Source: Vannielia litorea (GTDB lineage Bacteria; Pseudomonadota; Alphaproteobacteria; Rhodobacterales; Rhodobacteraceae). Taken from it: a stretch of 64,000 nt of DNA. The stretch spans positions 44,027 to 108,026 of the forward strand of contig NZ_QTNQ01000006.1 in NCBI RefSeq assembly GCF_018424695.1, written 5' to 3'. Positions within the stretch are counted from its first letter, which is position 1; each line of letters opens with the position of its first letter. The notes beneath the pieces are model-generated. The model did no database searches and was not told the origin of the DNA. It worked only from the letters and a program-made list of their open reading frames with translations. The translations under genes and the position numbers were made by a program. Below are positions 1 to 8,701 of this stretch, piece by piece.

Positions 1-255
1 CTTGGCCCTGTGACGGGTGGCGTTGCAGTAGCGGCAAGCGGCGACGATGTTCGTGGCTGAGACCACCCCGCCATTCTGATTTGCCAGCAGGTGCTCGGCC
101 GTGCATTGGAAGAGCTTTGCTTTACGGCGGGAAATGCCGTGCTGAGCGCAGAAGGTCTTGGGGTCGCCCGACCACATCGCCTGCATGCAGTAGTGGCAAA
201 GGCCCTTCTGTTCAGCGAATTTGCGGGTTCTGATAGTCTGTAATGCGGAGTTCAT
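1..255 (-). CDS. HNH endonuclease-like protein (partial, runs off window)
   Basis: The minus strand is open from an ATG at 253-255 to base 1, giving 85 codons, so the C-terminus lies outside the window. It shows the zinc-finger HNH pattern: a first pair CHYC near residues 20-23, then AEHL, the NGG..S..NIV segment, and a second pair CRYC followed by NATRH. Free-standing HNH proteins of this size cleave or nick DNA and are common in alphaproteobacterial genomes as homing or restriction-type nucleases; which kind this is cannot be told. A purine-rich GGACGTGAAAG precedes the start. No phage or restriction partner is visible on the side that can be seen. Confidence 0.7.
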   Translation of the reverse strand, partial: MNSALQTIRTRKFAEQKGLCHYCMQAMWSGDPKTFCAQHGISRRKAKLFQCTAEHLLANQNGGVVSATNIVAACRYCNATRHRAK

Positions 256-622
256 CTTTCACGTCCAATTGCTTCGAGTTCTCATCGAAGCGGACGTGCA
301 AGGCCCTTCTGGACCACCCCCGGATTGGGCGCAAAGCGTGCACAGGACAGGTGTGCGAACTCACCACCCCGCAGTTCTCATGGTGCGCCTTCATAGGGAA
401 CGCAGACGCATACACCGACTTTTTGTCTCGTGTAACGGAGGCATGTGGCGCCACCGTCCGAACAAAAGAGAACCACCGGCGGGATTTGCTGTCAAGCCGA
501 TGTGGAAGGCGGGTGGCTCACGTGGTTGGTTGGGTGCGGCGGTGGCTGCGCGATCGCAACCGCTTGGACACCCGGCCAATAGGCGGTAAGCAGGGGGAAA
601 GACCTCTGAAAGGCCCGCCGAG
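256..622. other. Intergenic stretch with no supported gene
   Basis: Short open frames exist on both strands here, but they overlap one another, lack family motifs and have unconvincing ribosome sites. The stretch separates the divergent HNH gene and the LacI-type regulator and should hold both promoters. No confident -35/-10 pair was identified. Confidence 0.4.
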
Positions 623-1672
623 TTGAACCAGGACGCCCCCAAGCCCCCTCCTCGCCGACCGCTCACGTTGCGGGATGTGTCCGAAGCCTCTGGCGTCAGC
701 GAGATGACGGTGAGCCGGGTGCTGCGCAACCGGGGCGATGTGAGCCAGGCCACGCGGGAGCGGGTGCTGGCGGCCGCCAAGCGGCTGGGATACGTGCCCA
801 ACAAGATTGCGGGGGCGCTGGCCAGCAGCCGGGTGAACCTTGTGGCGGTGGTGATCCCCTCGCTCAGCAACATGGTGTTTCCCGAGGTTTTGACGGGCGT
901 GGGCGCGGTGCTGGATGACACCGAGTTGCAGCCCGTCGTCGGCGTCACGCACTACAAGCCCGAGCGCGCCGAGAAGGTGCTTTACGAGATGCTCTCGTGG
1001 CGCCCGAGCGGGGTGATCGTGGCCGGGCTGGAGCATACCGATGCCGCCCGGGCGATGTTGGCCAACGCCGGGTGCCCGGTGGTGGAGATCATGGATGTGG
1101 ATGGCGAGCCGATCGACTCGATGGTGGGGATTTCCCACCGCCGCGCGGGCCGGATGATGGCCGAGGCGATTGCCGGGGCGGGCTATAAGAACATCGGTTT
1201 TGCGGGCACCAAGATGCCGCTGGACCACCGCGCGCGGAAGCGGTTCGAGGGATTCACCACGGCGCTGGCGAAGGCCGGGCTTGAGGTGCGCGACAGGGAG
1301 TTCTACGCGGGCGGCTCGGGCTTGGCCAAGGGGCGGGAGATGACGGCGACGATGCTGAGCCGCACGCCGGAGCTGGATTTCATCTATTATTCCAACGACA
1401 TGATCGGCGCGGGCGGGATGCTGCACTGCCTGACGGCGGGCATCGACATTCCCGGCGAGCTGGGGCTTGCGGGGTTCAACGGTGTTGAAATGCTGGCCGC
1501 CTTCCCGCAGAAGCTGGCCACGATGGATGCCTGCCGCCGCGAGATCGGCGAGGCGGCGGCGCGGATCGTGGCCGAGCGCACAGCCAGCGGCGACCTGGCG
1601 GGCGAGGGCGGCGGCACGGTGATCGAGCTGGAGCCGGTGCTGGCCCTGGGCGACACGCTGAAGCGGGGCTGA
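623..1672 (+). CDS. LacI-family transcriptional regulator
   Basis: This 349-residue protein has the normal LacI/GalR length. Residues about 14-34 form the helix-turn-helix (LTLRDVSEASGVSEMTVSRV) followed by the hinge region, and the rest is a periplasmic-binding-protein-like sugar sensor domain. It most resembles the gluconate-utilisation (GntR-of-LacI) branch by its N-terminal wording, but its effector cannot be read from sequence. The start is a TTG preceded by GAAAGG about 10 bases upstream. It lies 4 bases ahead of the glycosyltransferase gene, so it may be co-transcribed with the lipid-linked glycosylation trio and regulate it; that is inference. No operator was identified. Confidence 0.9.
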   Translation: MNQDAPKPPPRRPLTLRDVSEASGVSEMTVSRVLRNRGDVSQATRERVLAAAKRLGYVPNKIAGALASSRVNLVAVVIPSLSNMVFPEVLTGVGAVLDDTELQPVVGVTHYKPERAEKVLYEMLSWRPSGVIVAGLEHTDAARAMLANAGCPVVEIMDVDGEPIDSMVGISHRRAGRMMAEAIAGAGYKNIGFAGTKMPLDHRARKRFEGFTTALAKAGLEVRDREFYAGGSGLAKGREMTATMLSRTPELDFIYYSNDMIGAGGMLHCLTAGIDIPGELGLAGFNGVEMLAAFPQKLATMDACRREIGEAAARIVAERTASGDLAGEGGGTVIELEPVLALGDTLKRG

Positions 1673-1676
1673 CGCC

Positions 1677-2411
1677 ATGGCCGCGCCCCAGGTTTCGGTG
1701 GTGATCCCGATGATGAACGAGGCCGAGAACGTGGCCCCGCTCATCGGGCGGATCGTGGAGGCCTGCGCCGACGTTGAGTTTGAGGTTGTGGCCGTGAATG
1801 ACGGCTCGACCGACGGCACCGGCGATGAACTCGTGAAGCTGGCGAAGAACGATCCGCGCATCCGGGTGCTGCAACATCCAAAGCCCGCCGGGCAGAGTGC
1901 TGCCGTGCATTCGGGCGTGCGCGCGGCACGGGGCGGGGTGTGCGTGACGCTGGATGGTGACGGGCAGAACCCGCCGGAGGAGCTGCCGAACCTCTACGGC
2001 CCGCTCCTGGCCGATGAATCCGGCAAGCTGGGCCTCGTGGCAGGCCAGCGGGTGGACCGGCAGGACACCGCCAGCAAGCGCTGGGCGAGCAAGCTGGCCA
2101 ACGGATTGCGCGCCCGCATTCTGAAGGATGGCACGCGGGACACCGGCTGCGGGCTCAAGGGCTTTCGCCGCGACGCCTTTCTGGGTTTGCCGTTCTTCAA
2201 CCACATGCATCGCTACCTTCCGGCGCTGATGCGCCGCGATGGATGGGAGATTGCCCATGTGGACGTGACCCACGCCGAGCGCGCGGCGGGCAAGAGCAAA
2301 TACACCAATTTCGGGCGCGCGCTGGTGGGCATTTATGACCTGATCGGCGTGGCCTGGCTCATCAAGCGGAAGAAAACCCAAGTGCCGACAGAGGTGACTC
2401 CGGATGGCTGA
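1677..2411 (+). CDS. Family 2 glycosyltransferase, polyprenyl-phosphate sugar synthase type
   Basis: This 244-residue GT-A enzyme resembles dolichyl-phosphate mannose synthase, ArnC and RgtE. The nucleotide-sugar binding segment VVAVNDGSTDGT (residues 37-48) and the metal-binding D93-G-D95 motif are intact, with the acceptor region CGLKGFRR near residue 160. There are no C-terminal membrane segments, unlike ArnC. It should move a sugar from a nucleotide donor to undecaprenyl phosphate at the inner face of the membrane. It overlaps the LAB_N gene by 8 bases and lies upstream of a GT39 transferase, the usual arrangement for lipid-linked sugar donors used on LPS. UDP-galacturonate, makeable by enzymes encoded downstream, is a plausible but unproven donor. 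Confidence 0.85.
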   Translation: MAAPQVSVVIPMMNEAENVAPLIGRIVEACADVEFEVVAVNDGSTDGTGDELVKLAKNDPRIRVLQHPKPAGQSAAVHSGVRAARGGVCVTLDGDGQNPPEELPNLYGPLLADESGKLGLVAGQRVDRQDTASKRWASKLANGLRARILKDGTRDTGCGLKGFRRDAFLGLPFFNHMHRYLPALMRRDGWEIAHVDVTHAERAAGKSKYTNFGRALVGIYDLIGVAWLIKRKKTQVPTEVTPDG

Positions 2412-2709
2412 ATGGCTGTTCAATATCCTTCATGTCGCCACATGGGTGGAGTTCTGGTGGGTGCTGATCGGGTTGGGCGGGCAGTTGATGTTCACCGCCC
2501 GCTTTTTGGTGCAGTGGATCGCCAGTGAGAAGGCGCGGCGCTCGGTGGTGCCGCTGGCCTTCTGGTATTTTTCGATCTTCGGCGGGCTGATCCTGCTGGC
2601 CTATGCGCTGTATCGCAAAGACCCGGTGTTCGTGCTGGGGCAGGCGATGGGGCTGTTTATCTACGTTCGCAATCTCTACCTGATCCATGTCAGCAAGCGC
2701 GAAGCCTGA
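2404..2709 (+). CDS. Lipid-A-disaccharide synthase N-terminal-like (LAB_N) membrane protein
   Basis: This 101-residue protein has three predicted membrane helices and the LAB_N signature: a GGQLMFTARFLVQW segment after the first helix, then LAFWYFSIFGG and a final YVRNLYLI helix. LAB_N proteins are small SemiSWEET-like membrane proteins often found between a polyprenyl-phosphate glycosyltransferase and a GT39 enzyme. A role as flippase or scaffold for the lipid-linked sugar (compare RgtF or ArnE/F) is inference. It overlaps the genes on both sides (8 bases upstream, 23 downstream), so translational coupling is likely. It is not LpxB, since the catalytic domain is absent. Confidence 0.85.
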   Translation: MAEWLFNILHVATWVEFWWVLIGLGGQLMFTARFLVQWIASEKARRSVVPLAFWYFSIFGGLILLAYALYRKDPVFVLGQAMGLFIYVRNLYLIHVSKREA

Positions 2710-4177
2710 AGGCGCTGGCTGGTTCGGCCCCGCCTTTGCGGTGGTGGCGGCGCTTGTGGTGTTTCGCCTCGCGCTGCTGCCCTTTGCGCAGGCCGAGGTG
2801 TTCGTGGACGAGGCGCAATACTGGCTCTGGGGGCAGGAGCTGGACTTTGGCTACTATTCCAAGCCGCCGATGATCGGCTGGCTGCTGCGGGGCGTGACCG
2901 AACTGGCGGGAAGTGACTCGGCCTTCTGGCTGCGGGCCCCGGCGGCGGTGCTGCATGGGATCACGGCCTTGCTTCTGGCCGGGCTGGCGGCGGAGATGTT
3001 CGGGCGGCGCGCGGCGATTCTGGTGGCGGCGAGCTATATCACCCTGCCGTTGGTTGCGGTGGGCAGCTTCCTTATCAGCACCGATACCGTGATGTTCCCT
3101 TTCCTCGCGGGTGCACTTTGGGCCTGGGTGCGGGTGGTAAACGAGCGCAGCGGGGCGGCGGCGCTGGTGGCGGGCCTCTGCGTGGGGCTGGCGATGATGA
3201 GCAAATACGCCGGGGCCTATTACGTTCTTTGCGCGGGGCTGGCGGCGGTGTTCATCCCCGAGGCGCGGGTGCGGCCCCGTCATGCGCTGATCGCCTTGGC
3301 GGCGCTGCTGGTGGTGATTTCGCCCAATATCATCTGGAACATCCAGAACGGGCTATCGACCTTCGAGCACACGATGGACAACGCCGATTGGGTGCGCGAC
3401 CCGGGTGCGCGGGCGGGGCTGAACTGGGCGTCGCTGGGCGAGTTTGCCGGGAGCCAGTTGATCGTATTCGGGCCGCTGCTGCTGGTGGCGCTGCTGGCGG
3501 AGGCGGTGCGATTTGCGCGCGGCCTGCCGTTCCGGGTGCCGCTTGTGGCGATGCTGTTCTGGTTCTCGCTGCCGATCCTGCTGCTGGTCTGCGGGCAGGC
3601 GCTGCTTTCGAAGGCCTATGCCAACTGGGCGGCAGCGGCCTATCTCGCGGGCGTGCTGGTGGCGGTGCCGGTGGTGCGGCGCTGGGGCGCGGGCTGGATG
3701 GGCCTGAGCCTTGGGTTGGGCACGCTGTTTTCGGTGGTGCTGGTGCTGGCGACGGTTTTTGCCTCGGTGCTTCGCCCAAGCGACGGGCCGCTGCTGATGG
3801 AGCGCTATCTTGGCCGGGTGGCGATGAGCGCGGAGATCGCGGCGCGCGCCGATGCGGAGGGCTTGAGCGTGGTGGTGGCCGATGACCGGGACGTGCTCGC
3901 CGACCTGTTCTATCGCATCCGGGGCCGGGGCGTGGCCGGGAAGATCACCGGGTTGGAGGCCTATGCCCGGCCCGAGCGCGGGCGGGCACCCAACCATTAT
4001 GTGCAGAGCCACGCCTTTCCGGGCAGCGCGGGCGAGGTGCTTTACGTTACCCGCCGCGCTGTGCCGCCCGCCTGCGAGGGCGCTGTGGCCCTGCCGCCCA
4101 TCGCGCCTGAAGAGGGCGCCTTTCGCCGCCGTCCGCAGCAGGTGTGGCGGGTGCCGGGCGACTGCTGGGCGATGTAG
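2687..4177 (+). CDS. GT39/ArnT-like membrane glycosyltransferase
   Basis: This 496-residue polytopic protein has the GT39/GT83 layout. The first periplasmic loop carries the acidic pair in VFVDEAQYWLWGQELDFGYYSKPP (D38-E39 region), followed by about ten hydrophobic segments to near residue 370 and a soluble C-terminal tail. Members such as ArnT and RgtA-D take a sugar from a polyprenyl-phosphate donor and add it to lipid A or LPS core on the periplasmic side. The upstream polyprenyl-phosphate sugar synthase and LAB_N protein fit this role. The start lies inside the preceding gene. Substrate and acceptor are unknown. Confidence 0.85.
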   Translation: MSASAKPEGAGWFGPAFAVVAALVVFRLALLPFAQAEVFVDEAQYWLWGQELDFGYYSKPPMIGWLLRGVTELAGSDSAFWLRAPAAVLHGITALLLAGLAAEMFGRRAAILVAASYITLPLVAVGSFLISTDTVMFPFLAGALWAWVRVVNERSGAAALVAGLCVGLAMMSKYAGAYYVLCAGLAAVFIPEARVRPRHALIALAALLVVISPNIIWNIQNGLSTFEHTMDNADWVRDPGARAGLNWASLGEFAGSQLIVFGPLLLVALLAEAVRFARGLPFRVPLVAMLFWFSLPILLLVCGQALLSKAYANWAAAAYLAGVLVAVPVVRRWGAGWMGLSLGLGTLFSVVLVLATVFASVLRPSDGPLLMERYLGRVAMSAEIAARADAEGLSVVVADDRDVLADLFYRIRGRGVAGKITGLEAYARPERGRAPNHYVQSHAFPGSAGEVLYVTRRAVPPACEGAVALPPIAPEEGAFRRRPQQVWRVPGDCWAM

Positions 4178-4280
4178 ATGAGCGACATTTGGTCGGTTTG
4201 TGGTCCGCCCGGGGAGAAGGGCTTTGAGGCGGCCCGCGCTTCTCTATAGTCGGGTGTCAACAACAACCGAGGGGCGAGAC

Positions 4281-6416
4281 GTGAAACGCATCACGAGCCG
4301 GGCAGGAGTGAGCGCAATTGCGGTGGCGGCCGGGCTGGCGGCCGGAGTTGCACCGAATCCGGCGGGCACGGAACCGCTGGTGACCGACAGCCTGACCTTG
4401 TTCGGCACGCCAGGCGTGCTTTCGATGCCCTCGGCGGAGGTGCTGAAGGATGCGGAGATTGTGGCTTCGACCACTGCGATTGGTGGACAGCTGCGCAACA
4501 CCTTCACCTTCCAGATCGCGCCGAGGCTGACCGGCAGTTTTCGTTACTCGCGGATCGAGGGGTATTACACCGACGGAGAAGACCTTTCGGACCGCAGCTT
4601 TGACCTGAAGTTCCAGCTGGTGGAGGAGCAGGAGGGCAAGTGGTGGCCTGCGGTGGCCATCGGCTTGCAGGACTTTCTCGGCACCGGGATCTACAGCGGC
4701 GAATACATCGTGGCGACCAAGTCGGTGAGCCCGCGGCTGCGCTTTTCCGCCGGGCTCGGCTGGGGCGGGCTGGCGCGCTACGGGGTGATCGACAGTTTCG
4801 GCACTCGTGAAGCCTATGTGCCCGGCGACGAGGGCGGGCAGGTGAACGCGACGAGCTGGTTTCAGGGAGATGTGGCGGCCTTTGGCGGCGTGTCGTTCAG
4901 GGCGAATGACCGGCTGACCCTGAAGGCCGAGTATTCCACCGCCGGCTACCTCGACGAGGCGGGCAACGACCTGCTGGAACGGGAGAGCCCGTGGAACTTC
5001 GGGCTGGAGTATCGCATCCGCGACAACACGCGCGTTCAGGCCGCCTATATCGGCGGCTCCGAACTGGCGGTGCAGTTGAGTTTCAGCACCAACCCGCGCA
5101 AGCCCGTGGCCGGCACCGGCAGCGAAGCCGCACCCTTGCCGGTGGCCGGGCGCCCCGCGCGCCGCTCCGACCCCGGCGCCTGGGAGACCGACTGGGCCGA
5201 CGACCCCGCCGCGAAGCCGGGCCTGCGCCGGGTGCTGGGCGAGGCGATGGCGAAGGAGGGGCTGATCCTCGAGGCCATGGCCTTTGACGCGCGCTCGGTG
5301 GAGCTGCGCTATCGCAACACGCGCTTCATGGCGGAGCCGCAGGCGATGGGGCGGATCGCCCGCATCCTGACCCGTGCCATGCCCGCCTCGGTCGAGAGTT
5401 TCAAGCTGGTGCCGGTGGTCAACGGCATGCCCACGTCGCGGGTGACCCTGCGGCGCAGTGACGTGGAGGAGCTGGAGCACGAGGGCTCGGCCCCCATGCT
5501 GGCGCGCGCTGACATCTCCGATGCCCGGTCCGCGCCAGACCCGGCGGGGCTGGAGCCGCTGCCCGGCCAGTATCCGCGCTTTACCTATTCGCTTGCGCCC
5601 TACCTGAAGCTGACCGCCTTCGACCCGGAGGCACCGCTGCGGGGAGACGTGGGGCTGCGGCTTTCGGGCCGCTATGACATCGCCACCGGCTGGGTGCTCG
5701 CGGGCTCGATCACCAAGAAGATCGCGGGGAACGGGGGCGAGGATGAAGACCCCTCCACCTCGGTGTTGCCGCATGTCCGCTCGGACGGGGCGCTTTATGC
5801 CGCCAAGGGCGACCCGGCGATCGAGACGCTGACGCTGGCCTATTACGGGCGGCCCGGACCCGACCTGTACAGCCGGGTGACGGTGGGCCTGCTGGAGCCG
5901 ATGTTTGGCGGGGTGTCGGGCGAGTTGCTCTGGAAGCCGGTCAACAGCCGCCTTGCGCTGGGCGCGGAGCTGAACGTGGTGAAGCAGCGGGACTACGATC
6001 AGCTCTTCAGCTTTCGCGACTACGAGGTCGTCACCGGCCATGCCTCGGCCTATTACGATTTCGGCAATGGCTACCACGGCACGCTGGACGTGGGCCGCTA
6101 CCTTGCAGGCGACTGGGGCGCGACCGTGGCGCTGGACCGGGAGTTTGACAACGGCTGGAAGCTTGGGGCCTATGCCACCTTTACCGATGTCTCGGCGGAG
6201 GATTTCGGCGAGGGGTCGTTTGACAAGGGTATCCGGGTGACCGTGCCGTTCAGCGTCTTTACCGGGCAGGCGACGAAGCAGGTGGCGAGCACCACGATCC
6301 GCTCGCTCGCCCGCGATGGCGGCGCGCGGCTTTCGGTAAATGGCAGGCTCTACGAGACGGTGCGCGACACGCATCGTCCGGAACTGGAAGACCGCTGGGG
6401 GCGGTTCTGGCGATGA
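4281..6416 (+). CDS. YjbH-family exopolysaccharide/capsule outer-membrane protein
   Basis: The protein has 711 residues from the chosen GTG start, which follows GAGGGGCGAG and begins a signal peptide (VKRITSRAGVSAIAVAAGL). An in-frame ATG 27 codons upstream would bury that signal. The mature protein begins with the LTLFGTPGVLSMPSA-type motif of YjbH/GfcD (DUF940), followed by repeated aromatic, beta-rich stretches expected of an outer-membrane barrel, and ends in GRFWR. YjbH/GfcD proteins act in exopolysaccharide or group 4 capsule production in enterobacteria, but their mechanism is not settled. The gene overlaps the next (YjbF-like) by an ATGA, the same partnership as in yjbEFGH and gfcABCDE operons. 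Confidence 0.85.
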   Translation: MKRITSRAGVSAIAVAAGLAAGVAPNPAGTEPLVTDSLTLFGTPGVLSMPSAEVLKDAEIVASTTAIGGQLRNTFTFQIAPRLTGSFRYSRIEGYYTDGEDLSDRSFDLKFQLVEEQEGKWWPAVAIGLQDFLGTGIYSGEYIVATKSVSPRLRFSAGLGWGGLARYGVIDSFGTREAYVPGDEGGQVNATSWFQGDVAAFGGVSFRANDRLTLKAEYSTAGYLDEAGNDLLERESPWNFGLEYRIRDNTRVQAAYIGGSELAVQLSFSTNPRKPVAGTGSEAAPLPVAGRPARRSDPGAWETDWADDPAAKPGLRRVLGEAMAKEGLILEAMAFDARSVELRYRNTRFMAEPQAMGRIARILTRAMPASVESFKLVPVVNGMPTSRVTLRRSDVEELEHEGSAPMLARADISDARSAPDPAGLEPLPGQYPRFTYSLAPYLKLTAFDPEAPLRGDVGLRLSGRYDIATGWVLAGSITKKIAGNGGEDEDPSTSVLPHVRSDGALYAAKGDPAIETLTLAYYGRPGPDLYSRVTVGLLEPMFGGVSGELLWKPVNSRLALGAELNVVKQRDYDQLFSFRDYEVVTGHASAYYDFGNGYHGTLDVGRYLAGDWGATVALDREFDNGWKLGAYATFTDVSAEDFGEGSFDKGIRVTVPFSVFTGQATKQVASTTIRSLARDGGARLSVNGRLYETVRDTHRPELEDRWGRFWR

Positions 6417-7102
6417 CGGTATTGCGCGCAGGTATGATGGCGGCATTGGCCGCAGCGGGGCTGGTGCTGGCCGGGTGCAGCAACGATCCGACAAAGCAGG
6501 GGCCGAGCGTGGCGCAGCTGGCGCTGCAATCGCTCAAGGGCCGGGGCGAGAAACCCAAAGAGGTGACGCCGCAGCAGATTGCCGCGCTTGTGCCGGTGGC
6601 GCTGAACCGCATCAGGGGCTCGGCGCTGATGGCGCTGTTCCGCGACAACACCCAGCTTGCCGCGCTGGGCGAGCAGGAGACGCGCGGGCCGTGGCGGACC
6701 TACACCACCACGGAAAAGCAGACGCTCACGCTCTATCGCGGGCTCGTCGCGGAGACGCGCGGGCTGAACTATGACCTGATGTCATCGGAGGTTGGGGCCA
6801 GCGCCGCGCTTGTCACCGCCCGGCGTGGCGGCGAGGCCAGCCGGACGATGCGCTGGCTGGATGGCGAGGGGCACGAGGTGGCAACCCGCTTTGCCTGCCG
6901 GATCAGCCGCGACAAGGTGGAGCCGCTCCAGACGGTGACGGCGGGCACGGTGAGCGCGGTACGGATGGTGGAGATCTGCCGTGGCGGGGGCCAGACCTTT
7001 ACCAACATCTACCAGGTGGGCGGCGGTGGCACGGTGTGGAACTCGCGCCAGTGGATCGGGCCGGAGAACGGCTACATCGCGCTGCAACTCCTGCGCAGGT
7101 AG
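6413..7102 (+). CDS. YjbF/GfcB-family lipoprotein
   Basis: This 229-residue protein begins with a lipoprotein signal; the lipobox LAGC puts the modified cysteine at residue 22. The body matches YjbF/GfcB by the LLRR-type aromatic C-terminus, the WRTYTTTEKQTLTL segment, and the VWNSRQWIGPENGYI segment near the end. These lipoproteins accompany YjbH/GfcD in polysaccharide secretion. The start codon overlaps the upstream stop (ATGA), so the pair is translationally coupled. YjbG/GfcC and the small YjbE/GfcA partner are not found in the same direction, though a small glycine/aspartate-rich secreted protein is encoded divergently at 8201-8464. Confidence 0.85.
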   Translation: MTVLRAGMMAALAAAGLVLAGCSNDPTKQGPSVAQLALQSLKGRGEKPKEVTPQQIAALVPVALNRIRGSALMALFRDNTQLAALGEQETRGPWRTYTTTEKQTLTLYRGLVAETRGLNYDLMSSEVGASAALVTARRGGEASRTMRWLDGEGHEVATRFACRISRDKVEPLQTVTAGTVSAVRMVEICRGGGQTFTNIYQVGGGGTVWNSRQWIGPENGYIALQLLRR

Positions 7103-7110
7103 GCCCGCGC

Positions 7111-8118
7111 ATGACCGGACGCACCGCGCTTGTCACCGGAACGGCCGGCTTCATCGGCTACCACACCGCCCGGCGGCTGCTGGACGACGGCTTTCGCGTC
7201 ATCGGGCTGGACGCGATGACCGATTATTACGACGTGAGCCTCAAGCAGCGGCGGCATCAGCGGTTGATGCAATCGGAGAGCTTCAGCGCCGTGGAGGCGC
7301 GGCTGGAGGAGCCGGGGCGGCTGGAGAGCCTGCTGGAGGAGCACGCGCCCGAGATCGTCATCCATCTCGCCGCCCAGGCCGGGGTGCGTTACTCGATCGA
7401 CGCGCCGGAGAGCTACGTTGAGGCGAACCTCATTGGCACCTTCCGCCTGCTGGAGGCCGCGCGCGCGCACCCGCCGCAGCACATGCTCATGGCCTCGACC
7501 TCCAGCGTCTATGGCGCCAACGAGCAAATGCCCTATGGCGAGACCGACCGGACGGCGCATCAGATGAGCTTTTACGCGGCCACCAAGGCCGCGAATGAGG
7601 CGATGGCGCACAGTTACGCCCATCTCTACGAGCTGCCGATCACCATGTTCCGGTTTTTCACGGTCTACGGGCCGTGGGGGCGGCCCGATATGGCGCTCTT
7701 CAAGTTCGTGAAGGCGATTCGGGCGGGTGAGGCGATTGACGTTTACAACCACGGGCGGATGAAGCGGGATTTCACCTTCATCGCCGATCTGGTGGAGGGC
7801 ATCCGGCGGCTGGTGGATTGCCCGCCCGCGCAGGGTGCCCCGGTGGGCGAGGCCGACAGCCTTTCACCGGTGGCACCATGGCGCGTGGTCAACATCGGCA
7901 ATGCCGCGCCGGTGGAGCTTGGGGCTTTCATCGAGGCGATCGAGGCCGCGCTGGGCCAGCGGGCGGAGAAGAACATGATGGAGATGCAGCCTGGCGACGT
8001 GCCCGCCACATGGGCCGACACCCGCCTGCTCACCGAGCTTGTCGGCGCCCTGCCCCAGACCAGCCTTGAAGAGGGCGTGAAGGCTTTTGTGGACTGGTAT
8101 GACAGGCATTACGCCTGA
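7111..8118 (+). CDS. NAD-dependent epimerase, UDP-glucuronate 4-epimerase type
   Basis: This 335-residue short-chain dehydrogenase-fold enzyme has the NAD-binding TGTAGFIGYH (residues 9-18), the STSSVYG strand and the catalytic pair in YAATKAANE. The wording around DYYDVSLKQRR and FRFFTVYGPWGRPDMA is that of CapI/LpsL UDP-glucuronate 4-epimerases, which make UDP-galacturonate. An in-frame ATG 25 codons upstream overlaps yjbF; the ATG at 7111 fits the family N-terminus. Its substrate can be made by the UDP-glucose dehydrogenase encoded at 9506-10861. It is 8 bases after the YjbF-like gene, so it is likely in the same operon, ended by the hairpin at 8146-8179. Confidence 0.85.
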   Translation: MTGRTALVTGTAGFIGYHTARRLLDDGFRVIGLDAMTDYYDVSLKQRRHQRLMQSESFSAVEARLEEPGRLESLLEEHAPEIVIHLAAQAGVRYSIDAPESYVEANLIGTFRLLEAARAHPPQHMLMASTSSVYGANEQMPYGETDRTAHQMSFYAATKAANEAMAHSYAHLYELPITMFRFFTVYGPWGRPDMALFKFVKAIRAGEAIDVYNHGRMKRDFTFIADLVEGIRRLVDCPPAQGAPVGEADSLSPVAPWRVVNIGNAAPVELGAFIEAIEAALGQRAEKNMMEMQPGDVPATWADTRLLTELVGALPQTSLEEGVKAFVDWYDRHYA

Positions 8119-8145
8119 TCCGGCCACCGCCAGACCAGGCAAAGA

Positions 8146-8179
8146 AAAGCGCCCGCCGGAGAACTCCTGCGGGCGCTTT
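8146..8179. terminator. Rho-independent, probably bidirectional terminator
   Basis: An 11-base arm AAAGCGCCCGC (8146-8156) pairs perfectly with GCGGGCGCTTT (8169-8179), and the loop itself contains GGAG/CTCC pairing. A/T runs flank both sides. It lies between two convergent genes, ending the epimerase transcript and that of the small minus-strand protein. Confidence 0.8.
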
Positions 8180-8200
8180 CTGCTTCCGTGAGCGGATGGC

Positions 8201-8464
8201 TCAGTTCTGGATCGCGGTCTGGCCGTCATCGTCGTCGGCGGTGTCATCGTCGGAGCCGGCCAGCGCGCCGATGGCGGCCAGGGCGAGCACGCCGCCGATG
8301 ATCGGGCCGGCACCGAGGCCGCCCATGGACCCGCTGGACGCGGAGCTGGAGCCGTTCTCTTCGACGAAGACTTCGCCTTCCAGTTCGGGCTCTTCATAGC
8401 CGCCTGCGAAGGCGGAGGTGGCCAGCGCGGTTGCGACGGCGGCGGTGGTCAGAATCTTGTACAT
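8201..8464 (-). CDS. Small secreted Gly/Ser/Asp-rich protein
   Basis: This protein has 87 residues from an ATG preceded by GGAG eight bases upstream; an ATG four codons earlier lacks a good ribosome site. It has a signal peptide (MYKILTTAAVATALATSAFA), an acidic stretch EEPELEGEVFVEE, a serine/glycine linker, a hydrophobic segment GPIIGGVLALAAIGALAG and an acidic tail rich in D. Function is unknown. Size and composition recall the small YjbE/GfcA-type proteins that accompany YjbF/YjbH, and it sits beside them but on the opposite strand. That link is a suggestion only. Confidence 0.65.
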   Translation of the reverse strand: MYKILTTAAVATALATSAFAGGYEEPELEGEVFVEENGSSSASSGSMGGLGAGPIIGGVLALAAIGALAGSDDDTADDDDGQTAIQN

Positions 8465-8701
8465 TGTTTGCTCCATAACTCTGAAACTGCGTTGTCCCCA
8501 TTATTTCTGCCAATCCGTTAACCGTAAAGCGCGGAGTGGTTAACGCTGCATGAATCGGCGGAAAAACCCGCTGACTGCGGCTCAACCGAGACAGGTACTG
8601 AGTGAAGCGCTTGAAATCAGGGGTTTTGTGCCGAAGCGGCGCCCGGCGCCGCGGTGGCCGGGCCGTGGCGCATTTACCACGGCCCGACGGATGACCTCAG
8701 G

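Noticed and set aside
4257..6494. Long minus-strand open frame opposite the YjbH-like gene
   Set aside because: His/Arg/Gly-rich antisense translation of a G/C-rich gene with no motif.
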